This document shows, in pieces, positions 20,968 through 31,196 of a stretch of 64,000 nt of DNA. The DNA lies in assembly GCA_030295235.1 (NCBI GenBank), contig AP026123.1, positions 1,736,001-1,800,000 on the forward strand, written 5' to 3'. The position numbers were made by a program, and so were the translations under genes. Positions within the stretch are counted from its first letter, which is position 1; the number at the start of each line of letters is the position of its first letter. The notes under the pieces are model-generated. The model ran no database searches. It was not told the DNA's origin and saw nothing but the letters and a program-made list of their open reading frames with translations. Source of the stretch: Fistulifera solaris. Taxonomy: Eukaryota > Bacillariophyta > Bacillariophyceae > Naviculales > Stauroneidaceae.

Positions 20968-22491
20968 ATGTCAAATATATTCTCTTCTATAGTGAAAAAG
21001 GTACAAACTACCGTCGAAAGCAAACAAGAACAGATTCGAATCGCCGATGAAGCGAAAAAAGTAGGGAAAATTTATGACTCGTCTGAGAAAGCCTGGGTTT
21101 TCTATTTCTTAGATGCCGAGTTTGATACCTTACAAGACGAATGGAACAAGAAGCAAAAGAACAACGGCAGCAGTGTGACTAGTTCGGACGAAAAGCAAGT
21201 CAAAGACCGTGAATATTACGACTTGCTGGACGTCAGCACGAATGCCGACGAAGTCACGATTCGAAAAGCCTACTTCAAAACGGCACGGAAATGCCATCCG
21301 GACAAAAATCCAGACGACCCCGAAGCGCATGCTAAATTTCAAGCACTCGGAGAGGCGTATCAGGTCTTGAGCAATCCACAATTGCGTGCGGCCTACGATC
21401 GGGATGGAAAGTCCACAGAAACGTCCACGGCCGCGGAGAACATGCCCAATCCGCAAGATTTTTTCAATGTCATGTTTGGAAGTACTTTAGTTGAGCCTTA
21501 CATAGGAGAGCTGTGGATTGCATCCATGACCTCGGATGCAATGATGAATCCGGATGCGGGTATCGACTTTGAGGAATTGGAGAAGAATGCGGACCTCACC
21601 GAGGAAGAGAAAGAAGAAATTATGCGACAAAAAGCCAAGGAGCTGCGTGAAAATAATGAATTGCAGCAAAAGCTGCGGCAAGTCAAATGTGCCCAAGCGC
21701 TGCGACAGCGTATTTCGTCTTTTGATGCCAAAGCAGATTGGCGTATTTTTGCTGATGAAGCCAGGAAGGAGGCGCAAAACATTGCGCAAGGTGCTTACGG
21801 CTCGATGTATTTGATCACCATAGGTTTTGCATGGCAAATAGCCGCGGAAGAGTTTCTGGGTCAATACGACAAAAATGCTTGGTTTTCTGGACAAGTCGCG
21901 AGTGCGCGAAAGAATTTTAGTGGAATTGGTAGTAACTTCCAGTTGATTGGTGCCGGCTTAAAAGCCGCGACGGCTGGATCAAAAGCACTTCATCAGGCAG
22001 AACAAATACAAAAAGGCCAGGAAGACGATGCAAATGCGCAGTTAATGATGGCAGAAACTATTGATGGTTCGTTACCCGCTTTTTTGAATTTTGCGTGGGT
22101 TATCAACAAACGAGACATTAAAAGTACAATTGCCAAATCCTGTTACAAGCTTTTCAACGATGCTGGTGTACCGCTCGAAAGTCGAATCGAACGAGCGAAA
22201 GCGGTTCGAATACTGGGTCGTGAGTTTCAAGCTGTGGGTCGCAAGCATCAAAAGACGGAGCAGCACTCATCGGACGATATCAAAGCCCGAGTTGCTGTTG
22301 CAACCATGACGACAATGGCCAAGGCACAAGGCCAGGAAGTCACTGAAGAGGATCAGCTCAATATGATGAAGCAAGCAAAGGAGGAACTGAGTAGCATGCA
22401 TGGTAGTAGTGCACATGGTAGTGAGACGTCTGCTGCAGTGGACGGCGACTCTAGTGCGCCCTTGAATACGGACGAGACAGGCAAGTTGTAG
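20968..22491 (+). CDS. J-protein with DnaJ-X domain
   Basis: 507 residues, single exon. The J domain lies at about residues 87-150 (REYYDLLDVSTNADEVTIRKAYFKTARKCHPDKNPD), with the HPDK motif intact, so it should stimulate an Hsp70 ATPase. After it come MPNPQDFFNVMFGS and EPYIGELWIAS, then a long helical DnaJ-X region with QKLRQVKCAQALRQRI and YLITIGFAWQIAAEEFLGQ, as in yeast Caj1/Djp1 and plant DNAJ10-type proteins. There is no zinc finger, so it is a class C J-protein. No signal peptide or membrane segment; cytosolic or organelle-surface location is inferred. CRE-type sites lie just upstream. Confidence 0.88.
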   Translation: MSNIFSSIVKKVQTTVESKQEQIRIADEAKKVGKIYDSSEKAWVFYFLDAEFDTLQDEWNKKQKNNGSSVTSSDEKQVKDREYYDLLDVSTNADEVTIRKAYFKTARKCHPDKNPDDPEAHAKFQALGEAYQVLSNPQLRAAYDRDGKSTETSTAAENMPNPQDFFNVMFGSTLVEPYIGELWIASMTSDAMMNPDAGIDFEELEKNADLTEEEKEEIMRQKAKELRENNELQQKLRQVKCAQALRQRISSFDAKADWRIFADEARKEAQNIAQGAYGSMYLITIGFAWQIAAEEFLGQYDKNAWFSGQVASARKNFSGIGSNFQLIGAGLKAATAGSKALHQAEQIQKGQEDDANAQLMMAETIDGSLPAFLNFAWVINKRDIKSTIAKSCYKLFNDAGVPLESRIERAKAVRILGREFQAVGRKHQKTEQHSSDDIKARVAVATMTTMAKAQGQEVTEEDQLNMMKQAKEELSSMHGSSAHGSETSAAVDGDSSAPLNTDETGKL

Positions 22492-23005
22492 AATTAACTG
22501 TTTAGGGTCATTCGGAAGATTTAGAATCAGGAAGAAATATGATGCACTTTATTTTGTTCTATATACATCCGTCGAAGATTGAGTTGGCAGCATGTAATAA
22601 TCATCGTAGTAACCTTAGGCGCCACGTTTCAATTTCAAATTTTCCGTTGGATGGTGGATACAATAATAGATAGCTGCCACGTCCCATTCGGCCTTCTCAT
22701 TGCGCCACACTCACATAAGTAATTAAAGACGAAAATTCTGCGCGCCGACCCGGGTCTCCTATACAGCACTTGTGAGAGTTACTAAAAGTGCCGATCGATG
22801 CCTTCGGGGCATTTTTTCGTCACTCTTTGACCTTTTGACTACAACCATTCTAATTCCAGAGACTGACCGATCAACCGACCAGGCGTGGATACCCATCCTT
22901 TCAAAAATCTTTCACGCTGTCATTCGCTCTCATTCGACAGAAGTTACTGCTGTCGCTTGAGCCCTCAATTCAAATATCCGTAGAGCGAACAAGTCGGTTC
23001 CAGTA
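22492..23005. other. Intergenic region with a possible minus-strand terminal exon
   Basis: Mostly featureless. On the minus strand 22710-22615 encodes about 30 codons (NEKAEWDVAAIYYC...LKLKRGA, then stop) with protein-like composition, but no start or upstream exon could be found. Confidence 0.3.
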
Positions 23006-23841
23006 ATGATATCGTCTCTGGAACAATGGCGGCGATATGGTGAAGCTCGAAGGAAGGTTCTCATTGAGCAAGATAAACAGGCTGGAGGAACATCATTTCA
23101 TATAAATCGGAAATGTCGTATTGACAAATATTTTACTTTGGCCGAACGGGTAAGGTGATGTTTCTTTTATGGAAGTATCAGCATTGGGAACTTAACTCAT
23201 TCTCTCTTTTGCAGGTCACACTCCAGTTCAGAAGGCTACTGTCGGATCGACAAAAGCTTGAAGCTTGTTACGTCATGGGACATCGCCTTGTCAGTTTTCT
23301 CGATTTTGCACTGCCCCAACATCCGGAATATCACTTGTCCAGTTATAGATCACAGCGCCTCAAAAGTCAACAATTTTTGCAGTACATTCGTGAGCAGATT
23401 GAACAGGTGGCAATAAACATCGATGAGATCGAGTTGAATGCTTACATGGATCTGCACTTTGATCCTACAGAAGATGGATCTTTGTCATCTGTTGAAGAAG
23501 TTGAAGATACTTGGCAAAATTTCGCAGGATGGGATGCCCCTAGTGGTGTGGAGACGGACACTTCCTCCAGGGAAAACAGTTCGGACGAAGAATATCGATT
23601 CGACTTGCCGGAAGCGCAAGAGGAATTCCCAGACCCTAATATTCAGTTTTATGGCATACCTCTGGAAGATGACGACGACGACGATGATGATGATTCAAAT
23701 GTTTCCGACATTTCGCTACAGCCCATTTCGACATTCTTGCTGAAAATTGCCAAAGAGACTGTGGTCTACGAATCAGATTCTGAAGCAGAAGACAGCTGGG
23801 CCCCAAACGACGCTGTAGACCGGGAACTTCCTTTGATTTGA
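23006..23841 (+). CDS. USP8-dimerisation-like (AMSH N-terminal type) domain protein
   Basis: 256 residues from exons 23006-23149 and 23215-23841 with a 65-bp phase-0 intron (GTAAGG to TTGCAG). Residues about 30-105 (INRKCRIDKYFTLAERVTLQF..., LEACYVMGHRLVSFLDFALPQHPEY) resemble the USP8/AMSH N-terminal domain, with its Tyr-x-x-x-Ala-Glu and final L-P-x-H-P-x-Y marks. In AMSH-type deubiquitinases this domain binds ESCRT-III proteins and is followed by a JAMM protease; here it is followed only by an acidic, serine-rich tail with a run of nine Asp. It may be a non-catalytic ESCRT partner. The domain call is moderate, by pattern only. Confidence 0.55.
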
Positions 23842-24041
23842 AAGTTTAGGTATCCCCTTTGCTCAATTGCACTCCTTGAAAACTGCTATGCTAGAGATTT
23901 GCATCGATCTCCCACTTTCCGATAAGAAGCAGCTTATAAATAAAGCACTACTCGGGGTATAAGTTTTAGAAACAACTGCAACCCTAACTAAAAACCGAAT
24001 CTGGATAACATGAATTTATTAAAAAGTAGGAACAACTAGTT

Positions 24042-25630
24042 TCATTCCGTTGACTTGCGCTTTTTGTCTTTCTTCTTTTTCTTCTCTTCCTTCTTAGCCT
24101 TCTTGGCGGACTTTCCTTCGTCTTCGTCATCGTCATCATCTGAAGACTTTCTCTTCTTCGTGCTTGGCGTTTCGGCATCTTGAGCATCATCCGCTTCTAC
24201 TGATTTTCGCTTCTTGTCTTTCTTTTTCTTTTTGGCGCTTTCCTCGGTTGCTGAAGTACCGTGCAACTCACGCGCTACTTCTTGCATGACATCCAAGTTC
24301 TTCCTGGGTGCCTGTCCTGTCTCGTAAAATTTCAAGCGTTCCTCCACTTGTTCTCGCAATTTTTCGCCGTAAAGGCGGTTCGGGACGTCGGAGAAAGAGT
24401 CGATTCGTGTAGCAATGGAACATTTGTTAGCGAGATATCGACTGATGCGTCCTTTATTCTTCGCGTCGGCTCTTCCGATAAAAGTACTGTGATAAATCAG
24501 CCCGTACTTGGGGGTGTTTCCTTTTGTTTTCAGAGCCCGGAATAAGGCCTTTTCTGCGCCCAAAATCTGCACCGTACTAGCTGGAGATTTAGCAAGATTG
24601 GTCAAAGATCCGGCCTGCGAAAAGCACGTATGAGATGACAAAAGCAGAAGCAACAAGACGAATTGCTTGTTGTGAGCCTTACCTTGCTAATCAGACGGGC
24701 GGCTACGGTATCACCAATGAGAGCGGAAAGATTTGGCGCCACAATGTTCATCTTTGTTTGCAGATATTCAGACAATTGCTTTCTATACTCCGCCAGATGG
24801 ATCATGCGTTGCGTGAAGTTCACAATATTCAACATATCGGTATCGCTGCACGCCATTCCCATACTCGTCTTAGCTGCCTGAACTATGGCCTGCACGGTCT
24901 CCTCATCTTGTACAATATTCTGTAATTCCGCCAACTTGCTGTCGCCTGTCAACAATGTCTGTTTATCTTGAACACAAGCAGCTACGCGTGCGAACTGAAT
25001 ATTGTCCGACACAACGTCTTTTAGCTCCGGGAAGTGCCATGAATACCATTCCCGCACCCGCATGGCAGCCGAGTTGACATCCTTGTCCAACTGATCCAAC
25101 AAAGCAATCGACTGAATAATCATGTTGTCGGATCGGGCCGGGTTGAACTTGACCTTAGAACGCGAGTACGCGTGACCAAGTCCCAACTGAGCCTTTGTGG
25201 AGGAGCCCTGCAAGCCTTTGACCATTTGTTCGAGATGCAGTCTCGAGCCGCGGCAAATCTCTCGGATCGTTTCATCGGATCGGCATGTGAAGTTCGTTCC
25301 AGAAGAGATGGCGGTGGCCAAGCCGGGATCGATGACACCCAGAGCGACAGATGCCGTTTTACTGGACTTTTTCGGCTTCGGCATGTTAATTTGCAGGAAT
25401 TCTTTAAGGGTGTCACTCATCGCATGTTCGGATACAGCGTTGGCATTCTCCAAAGCTTCTGAAGCAGAAGCAAAGGGATGGAAGGCTTTCAATTTAACGG
25501 CGCGACCAAATCGATTGATATCAGTTAATGTATCCTGATTTCCTGTAATTTCTTCCATAGCCACAACCTCAAAGAGGGCATAACCGGCCGCCGATTCATA
25601 CAGGGTGAATAAGGATGTTGCGTCAGCCAT
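24042..25630 (-). CDS. NOP56: NOP56, box C/D snoRNP core protein
   Basis: Core protein of box C/D snoRNPs, which guide 2'-O-methylation and processing of rRNA in the nucleolus. The start at 25630 gives [22 protein letters not shown], as in other NOP56 proteins; an in-frame ATG 24 bp upstream is less likely. The NOP domain follows ([11 protein letters not shown], then [60 protein letters not shown]). The tail is Lys/Asp/Glu-rich [10 protein letters not shown]-type sequence. Exons 25630-24683 and 24614-24042 flank a 68-bp phase-0 intron (GTAAGG to TCGCAG). Product 506 residues. Divergent from the DUF501 gene. Confidence 0.95.
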
Positions 25631-26075
25631 CGTGCTTAATTTTTGATTTGACACACTTCGTCAGAGACCTTTCCCCAATTTTCGAGCTTTCAATATCGAA
25701 CTAGACGTTCAATAGCAAGAGCAGCTGATTCTGTGGATTATACTGTCGTCGTCAATGATACGAGAACCTTGTCGTTTTGCGATCCAATTGACAGCGCCAT
25801 GATGGTGCGCCGCGATAGATTTTCGCTTGGCCCTCCCTCCACCTGCCTGTCGTCGTACGTATCGGTGGGTCAAAATTTCCTTCCGACTTTACTTTGTCAC
25901 AGCGCGAGTTAGATATGGTATTTTGTGTAAGGTTATGCGAAAATTATTGTGAGAGGATAAATAATGCTGTCGCACCGAGCTCGTTGTTGATGTACAAGTA
26001 ACCGTGTTGTCGTCCAACAAAATAATGAAAAAATGTTGCTTTATCATTTGCTTGCATTCGTAACATATTTAAACA
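25631..26075. promoter_or_regulatory. Two-way promoter of NOP56 and the DUF501 gene
   Basis: 445 bp between divergent starts. No clear repeat, palindrome or gene seen. Confidence 0.4.
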
Positions 26076-26761
26076 ATGAAGCTCTTACAATATTATTCCA
26101 TTATCATACAAATAACGCAGACGTATGGCTTTCTATGTCTCCAAGCGACCAGGAATGCTGAAAATAATATATCCCGGAATGACGATCATGATCGAGAATT
26201 AGTACGGCGACAGCTTGGTTATGTGCCCACCAATTGGGTCGGCGTTTCCGCTCGAACTCAAGCAGGTGATCCTATTGCGATACAAACTTACCCACTACAA
26301 GGAGGTTCCCTGCGTCGTCAAGCCAAGTCACAGATGAGTGACATTGGAACGCCCTTTCCCACTCTATTTTGGTTCACCAACCCGCTGATCGGAACCGCCA
26401 TTGCCGAGCTAGAACGACAGAGGTACATCCAACGCATTCAGGAAAGTTTAAATGAATCGGAAAAGAGGAGTTGCTGGCTTGTCACGAAAAGTATGCTATC
26501 ATGCGCTGGGAAAGTTTATCTTCGGATCATCGTCAGAAATTGATCGAGGATCCCTCTTTACAAAGGCTAAGAACCATGTTGCAATATTCGGGCGTCGCTG
26601 GGACTATATTATCAGGAAGTGAGAACATAGATACGATTCCTTCCATCAAGTGTCTTCATGCTCATTATGCGCATTTTCGGAGTTGTAGGGAGCTGGGTAA
26701 TCCAGTGGGACGTCGTGTTCATTCTTTGCTGCAAGAGAATTTCCCCGATTTGATTCTTTGA
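26076..26761 (+). CDS. DUF501 family protein
   Basis: About 228 residues across a single-base shift near 26466. The family pattern is clear: DRELVRRQLGYVPTNWVGVSART near the start, GTPFPTLFWFTNPLIGTAIAELE in the middle, then HEKYAIMRW, and IKCLHAHYAHFRSCRELGNPVGRRVHSLL near the end, with the conserved K-C-L-H and N-P-V-G. DUF501 is mainly a bacterial family (many actinobacteria and Gram-positives) and its function is not known. The first ~25 residues are hydrophobic (LLQYYSIIIQITQTYGFLCL) and could be a signal peptide or anchor. A bacterial origin by transfer is a fair inference but needs a tree. Confidence 0.75.
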
Positions 26762-27269
26762 GATTCAACGACATTCACTTTCGATAATGCGAACCTTTCC
26801 GTGATCGAATAAAGTACCAACAAGACGTTCAATCAAGCTCAGGTTGTTCCTCTTCTAGGCCTTTACGTTGACAGAGACTATGAAGGAGTTAAGGTCAAAA
26901 ATCATCAGCTTTTACCGTGAGTCTCGACCAAAGCGACCATCATTTCTTGTTTCCAAAGCAATCTACAAAACCTTTCGATTGGTTTTTAATGTCTGGAATT
27001 TTTCATTTAGCTGAACATCAAAAGACAGGTCGCTCCACCCCCTATACGTCGCATTATAGTTTTCTACTATAGAACAGAGTGTAGACGACTTTTCTTCCGA
27101 CGACTCGGCTGAATTTTAGTCCCGAATCGTAATGCGACGAAAACACGACAGCATCAAACACGACCATTGTGTTTCATTTCCATTATTCACACATACGCCT
27201 TGTATTCATCAAAATTCTATTTATTTTATAACAATATACCACTCGATTGAAGATATTTATAGTGCAACC
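26762..27269. other. Intergenic region
   Basis: No gene seen. Carries the SDHAF4 promoter. Confidence 0.4.
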
Positions 27270-27695
27270 ATGATTCCTCGCCTCTTAAATACTGTGATTT
27301 TACGGAGTATGTCGTACTCGCGCGTGAACTCGATCCATTCGTCGGTTCGCAGCGTGTCTTCCGTTGATAACAAGACGATCGTATTCAACAAAGTGACGGG
27401 ATCGCCATTCAAAGGTAAGATCAAAGAAATGTTTCAAATACAGCTTTTGTATGATTTCTGATTTTATGGCAATGGATTAGATGCACAACCCGAACCTGTA
27501 AAAATAGAAGCCTGTGGCGATGTTAAAGAAGACGACGATGACGATGAAATGGAAAAGGAACAAATGTTTGTAGAACCGCACGAAAGTTTTGAGTTCCGTA
27601 CTATGGAATGGGGCGGGCCGCGTCGAGGGGGTCGATTGCCAGAGCCCACCCGATACGGCGACTGGGAACGCAAGGGCCGTGCTACCGACTTTTGA
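27270..27695 (+). CDS. SDHAF4: Succinate dehydrogenase assembly factor 4-like (DUF1674)
   Basis: Small mitochondrial protein that binds the flavinylated SdhA subunit and helps it join complex II. 119 residues from exons 27270-27414 and 27481-27695, with a 66-bp phase-1 intron (GTAAGA to GATTAG). The N-terminus (MIPRLLNTVILRSMSYSR) is basic and acid-free, as expected of a mitochondrial presequence. The C-terminus carries the family signature GGPRRGGRLPEPTRYGDWERKGRATDF, nearly identical in form to GP..PEPTRYGDWERKGR..DF of fungi and animals. An acidic stretch separates the two. Confidence 0.92.
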
Positions 27696-27906
27696 TCAAT
27701 TGTAGCCATACTTGCAAGCAACCAAGCAACCATGGTGACACAATAAATCCATCCGCTGTCTTTCTCGATAATGTTGTTGTTATGGTCAAAAGTTTGTTGC
27801 GGATACATCTAAATGTTTCATAAAACCACAAAATGCTTTCAAGTCGAGAATAAAGAGTCCAAAAACTATAAATAATGTATGATATTATAGTATTTGGCGG
27901 CTACTT

Positions 27907-28774
27907 TCAAATTCCAGACACAAAAGACAAGGACGTTTGAACTTGTTCGGTATACTTGTTCAATGCTGTCACAATTTCTGTATCTCGAGTTTGGCGTTCA
28001 TTCACTTCTACTTCAAGAGCGTTGTTTAAATCATCGAGAGCCTTCTGAATGCGTCCTTCCAATCTTTTGACTTGCGCATCGCGTACGTCTTCTTGCGTCT
28101 TCACACGCTCTGTTAGTTTACCGACTTCAGATACCCGATGGTGACGCTCTTCCTTCCAACTTTTTCGTACTTCTCGGATACATCGTTGATTTGTTGCATG
28201 ATCTGTTCTTCCCTTCGCGAGCGCGATTTTCGCTCTGTTTCAGCCTGAGCTTGCAGCTCTCCTAACGCACTTTCCCATTGTTTTGCTTTGCTATCAATAT
28301 TATTTTCAATCGAACTAACATCTCTCTTCCAATGCTCTTCCAACTCCGCGATCCGTTCCTCCAGAGACGCCAGTCGTCGATTCATTTCCGTTCCTTCTTT
28401 TCGACCGATTCCTTCCACAGGGCCGTCACTTGACTCACAGCAGCTTTCGCTTGTTCTTGTACCTCTTTTACAGCTTGCACGCGGCGCTTTGTCTCGGCGG
28501 TTAAAGCTGCTTCCAAATGCTTCACTTGCACACGCAAATGAGCCACAGCCGCATCTTCTTTCTCTTTTCGCTGTTTCATACGCTCTTTTAGAACATTAGA
28601 GAAATTTTGATCATCGCTTTGTGAATTATTCATTATTGTTCTCATTGATAGATCAGTCACGTCGTGCTGAGAAGAAACGGACTCCTGCTGCCGCGGATGG
28701 CTTTCCGTATTTGCATGTGACGTATTTTCCGGTGTTGTAGACGAAGAAGTAAGTGCTGAGGAGGGGGCAGTCAT
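27907..28774 (-). CDS. SF-assemblin-like coiled-coil protein
   Basis: About 289 residues, read from ATG 28774 across two single-base shifts (near 28390 and 28165). A Ser/Thr-rich N-terminal head of ~50 residues is followed by an almost continuous helical coiled coil, with head motif NFSNVLKERMKQRKEKEDA and tail EVNERQTRDTEIVTALNKYTEQVQ. This plan (non-helical head, long rod without proline, tail ERxxRDxEI) is that of SF-assemblin, which forms striated fibres at basal bodies in green algae and apicomplexans. A role at the basal body or microtubule centre is inferred. An unrelated coiled-coil protein is possible. Confidence 0.65.
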
Positions 28775-29491
28775 CTTCTCTCTCACAACAATCGCTAGAT
28801 GTAGACTGAACTATGACTTCTTGTAAACAAATTTTATGAAAGTAGTGCAAACAAACGCTGTAATAGATGAAACATCATCATCAATGACGGCGGAATTTCT
28901 TACGGTGGTACTGGTACTGTACGGTCCGCGTTTTTTTGTCGTCGCGGCGTCTGCGCGCGGGCGAAAGATATGTCGCAACGGGCGAAGGCGTACGGAGTAC
29001 GGACAAGAAGCAAAGTGAGTTCGCGGAATCAAGAATCAAACAGGCCCTATTCTTGTTCTTGGCCTTCCTTATCAGAACTGGCGTTCGTGATTGCTCTCTA
29101 CTTTTTACAGGACAGGGCAAACCGCGGCGAAGGCAAAGATCGTCTTTTGTATCTTCATGATTCGTGTTTGTTTGGTGGGTTCGCACTTTGTAGATCACGA
29201 GATGGAACAAGAATCCATGACAATGAAAGACTAAACAAGACAAAGATATTAATGAGTGTCAGGAACGTATCCTCGGGAAGAAACTGTTTGAGTCCTAGCT
29301 AAGGATTCCGAGCTCATTGGTGGCTAGTTAGAACACTAGGATAAATCAAGCTAGGAAAACTATAGACCTATAGACTTGATAAAGAATTAATGGAAAGTAT
29401 ACAAGCAGATTTATCATGAAAACTATTGTGTAGAAATGCATCATCTCTTTTGTCGCAAATGTACAAGCGTGTTCTTAACAGCATCGCGTCT
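28775..29491. other. Intergenic region with a weak plus-strand gene candidate
   Basis: Apart from the small candidate at 28970-29302, nothing is clear. The rest is AT-rich, with GCTAGG/CTAGCT words. Confidence 0.35.
28970..29302 (+). CDS. Small hypothetical protein (weak)
   Basis: An open frame of 110 codons starting with ATG (MSQRAKAYGVRTRSK) and ending LSPS. A GT-AG pair inside it (GTGAGT at about 29015, TTTTTACAG near 29109) has the look of a spliceable intron of length divisible by three; spliced, the protein would be about 78 residues with a basic start (RSKDRANRGEGKDR). No family recognised. It could be chance. Confidence 0.25.
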   Translation: MSQRAKAYGVRTRSKVSSRNQESNRPYSCSWPSLSELAFVIALYFLQDRANRGEGKDRLLYLHDSCLFGGFALCRSRDGTRIHDNERLNKTKILMSVRNVSSGRNCLSPS

Positions 29492-30349
29492 TTAGATAGC
29501 AGAGATAGAGCGCGGTGATTGATCCGGAGGTGACCGGCATTCGCCCTTGTTCGTTAGGTGGTTCCTTTCACATGGGCGCAAAATGGCTGGGTCGTTAGAA
29601 GATTGAGTGACAGCTTCAAACATCACATCCTGTACACTCATTACAGCAGCATCACTCGAATTCCACTGCAAGGCATTAGAGAATACATAGGAGATGTAAT
29701 CCGAAAGCTGGTCGTCAATCGGAAGACTCGAAAGCGAGTTCTGGAGAGCCGCCAAAGCCACGAGGGAAGCCGGCGCCAAAAACAATTCCACGCGACCCAC
29801 CGTGAGCTCGATTTGGAACTTTGTGACATCCAGTAGGGCATTCCGTGTTTCCAAATCCATGGCTTCTTGAGGAATGAGGTTCATGAGCTCGCGAACGAAC
29901 GACATGGTAGTAGGAGGGTTGACTCTCCATTGCAGACCGGTCAACAAAATTCGCTCCATTTCTTCAATTTCATAGGGTGCGTAGGCACCCCGACTGAGCT
30001 TTGAAACAAGGTTCGGATCCATGGCTTCGGCTTCGTGGATCTTGACGGCTGTGTAAAGGGCCGTCATGCTGGCCAGCTGATACAACGATCGGTCGACGCG
30101 GGCGTCGGCGCCTTGCGGTGAGAGCAAGAACCGATCCAGATAAGAGAGCGCGATTTCGACGGTCTCGCGTCGGAACTTGCAAAAGTCGACCACTTGAACG
30201 AACCAGGCGCACATCTTCGTGCGGCAGTCCATATCGACGATGGCCGCCGACTGCAGGTGGAGAGGTATCATAGGCATCCAGTCGGCCTTGACGTAAGCCG
30301 AGCTTTCTTGAAAGCGCATGGATGCGATGGTATCAAGTGATTGATCCAT
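29492..30349 (-). CDS. Diatom-type cyclin
   Basis: 285 residues, single exon. The cyclin box begins RTKMCAWFVQVVDFCKFRRETVEIALSYLDRFL, the pattern seen in the diatom-specific cyclin (dsCYC) group, which is expanded in diatoms and expressed in response to light and nutrients. The second half of the box follows (YQLASMTALYTAVKIHEAE, then ILLTGLQWRVNPPTTMSFVREL). No destruction box or RXL-type degradation signal is obvious, and the C-terminus is short. It should partner a cyclin-dependent kinase; which one cannot be told. Confidence 0.85.
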   Translation of the reverse strand: MDQSLDTIASMRFQESSAYVKADWMPMIPLHLQSAAIVDMDCRTKMCAWFVQVVDFCKFRRETVEIALSYLDRFLLSPQGADARVDRSLYQLASMTALYTAVKIHEAEAMDPNLVSKLSRGAYAPYEIEEMERILLTGLQWRVNPPTTMSFVRELMNLIPQEAMDLETRNALLDVTKFQIELTVGRVELFLAPASLVALAALQNSLSSLPIDDQLSDYISYVFSNALQWNSSDAAVMSVQDVMFEAVTQSSNDPAILRPCERNHLTNKGECRSPPDQSPRSISAI

Positions 30350-31196
30350 GTTGAGAGGTCGTCTGAGCTTTATGAACGAAGGCTTTGTTTGACAAAGAAT
30401 GGAACGATCAAATACTGCTTGAGGTTTTTATGGCTGATAGTTGCAGTTTTTCGTCACGAAACACGCTGCTGGCAGTAGCAGCGGAGAGCGGAGAAGCCGG
30501 TTTCTTTGTTCCAGTTTTTCTTTGTACTATGATCTAGAATGTAGTTTGGGCAACGCAATTACGCCGAAGAGCAAACGTGACAGGATCGTATCCACGTCTG
30601 ATGGTTAGTTTAGTATGACATTAAAAGTAGTTTGAGTGGTGGTTCTGAGTCCCGAGATCGTGGATCGACATTGCGCGAGCTCTCCCACGGCGCGGCCTTT
30701 CTGTCTTCGCATCGCGGCATTTGGCACAAATGCGCCAATAGCAGAACACGGACATGGAGTGTCATTCACAAGTACAGCGAAACTGATATTTACGAATTTC
30801 AGTACTCTTTAAATCAGTCTGTTGAGGTGATCCAAAACCGGGACAAGAAAGTCCGATGACCGATGACGCGGATCCAATTTTGGGTCACGTGTCGCGTGGT
30901 CACAATGCCTCGGATCTCGGTCCTGGATCGTGACAGCGAACTTGCGAATTTTGCCAAGGCCCGTTTCTCCGCTCATGGGTCCCGGTCACATGGTAGAAAA
31001 TCAACATACGATGCAGTCATCGATGTTTAACGTCGAGACTCGTGACTCAAAGCTAGTCGTGGTAAAAGGTAATCTACTCTTTCTCGCTACATCATTCTTT
31101 CACTCTACACAATTATAGGATGGATAACGGTGAGACAACGTCGTGTGGTTTCTAAAAGATCGCGCCTTGGCTTCGGCATCTGTCAAGACCGAAATT
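30350..31196. promoter_or_regulatory. Two-way intergenic region, cyclin and exchanger
   Basis: 847 bp between divergent genes. No gene seen. Contains a GGTCACGTGTCGCGTGGTCAC stretch near 30884-30904 made of inverted GTCAC/GTGGTCAC words, which could be a bHLH/bZIP site (CACGTG). Confidence 0.35.
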
